Source: MGBC114844 sp910585855 (GTDB lineage: Bacteria; Bacillota; Clostridia; Lachnospirales; Lachnospiraceae). From it: a stretch of 15,426 nt of DNA. Below, piece by piece: positions 14,289-15,426 of this stretch (its first letter is position 1; each line of letters begins with the position of its first letter). The notes under the pieces are model-generated. The model made no database searches, was not told the origin of the DNA, and saw only the letters and a list, made by a program, of their open reading frames with translations. Location: assembly GCA_965646165.1 (NCBI GenBank), contig CBFFYP010000092.1, forward strand, positions 1-15,426, written 5' to 3'. The position numbers and the translations under genes were made by a program.

Positions 14289-15073
14289 AATCAGACCTTG
14301 CATTTCCTATCAGGTCAAGATTCTCCTATTCGTCCACGATAGAAACAAGGTTCTTTTTTACATACCAGCTGTCACAGAGGATAATAACATTTTTCTTGTC
14401 ACTAATTTCCGGCATCACCTGGCGGATCATGGACGCAGCAAGTTCCAGCTTTGATTCCTTTTTCTGCCACATGTGATACCCAAGTGGGACAGAAAGATAA
14501 TGAATCCTGCTCTTATCCCATACTGGAACGCAGAGCATTACGCTTACGAAACAATGCCCGTTCAGATAGTTTGAGCCATTATGTGCTGCATGGTCAAAAA
14601 ATTTTGAAACATCTTCAAATTTTTTACCAAACTTTGAAACCATTGTGTCATCCATGCACAGAAAAACAGGTTGTGAAGACAGCATTTCTGATATGAGTTT
14701 TAAAGCCATGCTGACAGTGACATTCATAAACTTAGAATAATCAGCTTTTGCATAAGAGCAGGCATAGTAAAATGCATTCAAAGATTTTTTCGTAACCCCT
14801 GATAAAAAATGCCTGTACAGCGAACGGATGGAGTACGCTGACTCCATAGCCAAGATAGATAACACCAAAAGGAATAAGGTTTCCGTCGTCGGCATAGAAA
14901 AAGTTTTAAAATAAATATAAAAATAACGGTACAGTCTACCAATTAGATTGTTTTTGTTGTATAATAAGTCTGACATACAAAGTCACCAACTTTCGTATAG
15001 TTTTATATGCAAACTCATTATACACCAGAAAGTGCCTTGTGCATTATTTTATTTTTCAAAAAGTTGTAAAGTG
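14289..15073 (-). mobile_element. IS element copy 2, 3'-truncated and inverted
   Basis: The outer end at 15073 reads inward, on the minus strand, as CACTTTACAACTTTTTGAAA, like copy 1. The element keeps about 780 nt from that end and stops in the transposase gene at the junction with copy 1. Tail-to-tail joining leaves two identical-type outer ends and no inner ends. Confidence 0.75.
14290..14976 (-). pseudogene. DDE transposase, copy 2, truncated
   Basis: It starts at ATG 14976 and reads 216 codons to a TAG (14326-14328) that replaces the Tyr codon present in copy 1 (VDEY). Homology continues past the stop (ENLDLIGNARSD) to the junction at about 14290. About 26 of 180 residues differ from copy 1 by eye, so the two are related but not recent duplicates. 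It keeps FLCMDDTMVSKFG and IILCDSWY but lacks the C-terminal half. It could make a 216-residue fragment, which might interfere with a full-length transposase elsewhere; that is speculation. Confidence 0.75.
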
Positions 15074-15426
15074 ATGCAAATACAACTGTATCTTTGATAA
15101 ATTATCATTTTGTACTTTGTCCTAGATACTGAAAAAAAATTTTTCTGATACCAAATGTAAAAGAACGATGGAAAGAATGGGGCAAAATAAAATGTAAGGA
15201 GTTAGAAATAGAAATGATTACAATGGAATGTGGGAAAAACCATTCTCATTTGTTCTCAAATTGTCTTCCAACATAAAGTCCGTCTGATATGATGCGACAA
15301 ATAAAAGATATAAAATAAAAAATCATATATTAGAAAGAGGAGTGTGTATTACTTTGGCAGTTAAAATTTGATGTTTTTTCTGTTCATTAGCATGGCTTTT
15401 TGGTATAATTGAAGTATGGAAAAAAT
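15074..15426. other. Right-edge intergenic stretch
   Basis: I see no convincing gene here. Short frames exist, for example about 40 codons at 15147-15270 on the plus strand, without ribosome sites or recognisable content. An AGAGGAG ribosome-site-like block at about 15336-15342 is followed only by a short frame ending at TGA 15369-15371, possibly a decayed gene start. Confidence 0.4.
15401..15409 (+). promoter_or_regulatory. Extended -10 promoter pointing out of the window
   Basis: TGGTATAAT is a perfect extended -10 box; the -35 at the right distance (TGTTCA) is poor. The ATG at 15416 is too close to have a ribosome site, so the real start of the downstream gene is probably beyond the window. 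Confidence 0.45.

Larger units (their letters stand above)
13223..14297 (+). mobile_element. IS element copy 1, 3'-truncated
   Basis: The left end starts CACTTTACAACTTTTTGAAA, which is the same outer end as copy 2 in reverse (15073). It then carries a promoter-like TGTATAAT inside a long inverted repeat and a transposase frame. The right end is missing: homology to a complete element stops at the junction with copy 2 around 14289-14297. No matching short direct repeats flank the pair (TCAC on the left, ATGC on the right), as expected after rearrangement. Confidence 0.75.

Noticed and set aside
14326..14976. Intact second transposase gene
   Set aside because: The frame stops at a TAG where the sister copy has Tyr, and homologous sequence continues beyond it before ending at the junction, so it is truncated.
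13223..15073. Composite transposon carrying cargo between two IS copies
   Set aside because: The copies abut directly tail to tail with no sequence between them.
1..15426. CRISPR array or rRNA/tRNA genes
   Set aside because: No regularly spaced short direct repeats and no recognisable rRNA or tRNA sequence were found by reading both strands.

Overview
The window reads as an AT-rich (roughly one-third G+C by eye) chromosomal accessory region of a low-GC Gram-positive bacterium. Gene content, strong AGGAGG-type ribosome sites, TTGACA/TATAAT promoters, a lipobox solute-binding protein and MalF/MalG permeases without their own ATPase best fit a gut Clostridia/Lachnospiraceae-like genome. That assignment is inference from style, not from a marker gene.

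Layout from left to right. Positions 1-437 hold a copy of a dispersed intergenic repeat and a good promoter with a palindrome at its -10. Positions 438-1972 are a two-gene YtrB-type ABC system (ATPase plus six-helix membrane protein). Positions 2000-4434 are a compact type II restriction-modification module. In it, a strong promoter drives a 59-residue AbrB/MazE-like protein and a full-length C5-cytosine methyltransferase. A convergent PD-(D/E)XK endonuclease gene, resembling the NgoBV/NlaIV type, meets the methyltransferase gene at a shared 12-bp hairpin terminator. The two promoter regions share an 18-19 nt motif that could let the small protein coordinate both genes. Positions 4755-8322 encode a heterodimeric multidrug-type ABC exporter with one degenerate and one consensus ATP site. 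Positions 8394-8568 are a large palindromic, MITE-like element sitting between convergent operons.

Positions 12460 down to 8574 (minus strand) form a four-gene operon: lipoprotein solute-binding protein, a single-pass protein resembling the end of a membrane-fusion/efflux adaptor, MalF-like permease and MalG-like permease. The genes overlap or are tightly spaced, and no ATPase gene is present. Positions 12562-12893 carry two more copies of the left-edge repeat, head to head. Positions 13059-13222 are the 3' remnant of an unknown membrane-anchored protein gene cut at an insertion-sequence edge. Positions 13223-15073 are two related but diverged IS copies joined tail to tail, both missing their 3' ends and both with inactivated transposase genes. 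The last 350 bases contain no convincing gene but end with an extended -10 promoter pointing out of the window.

Functionally the window combines three ABC-type transport systems with a restriction-modification island and several kinds of dispersed or mobile repeats. The most interesting items are the possible AbrB-type control of the restriction-modification genes, the adaptor-like protein inside a sugar-importer-type operon, and the two uncharacterised repeat families.
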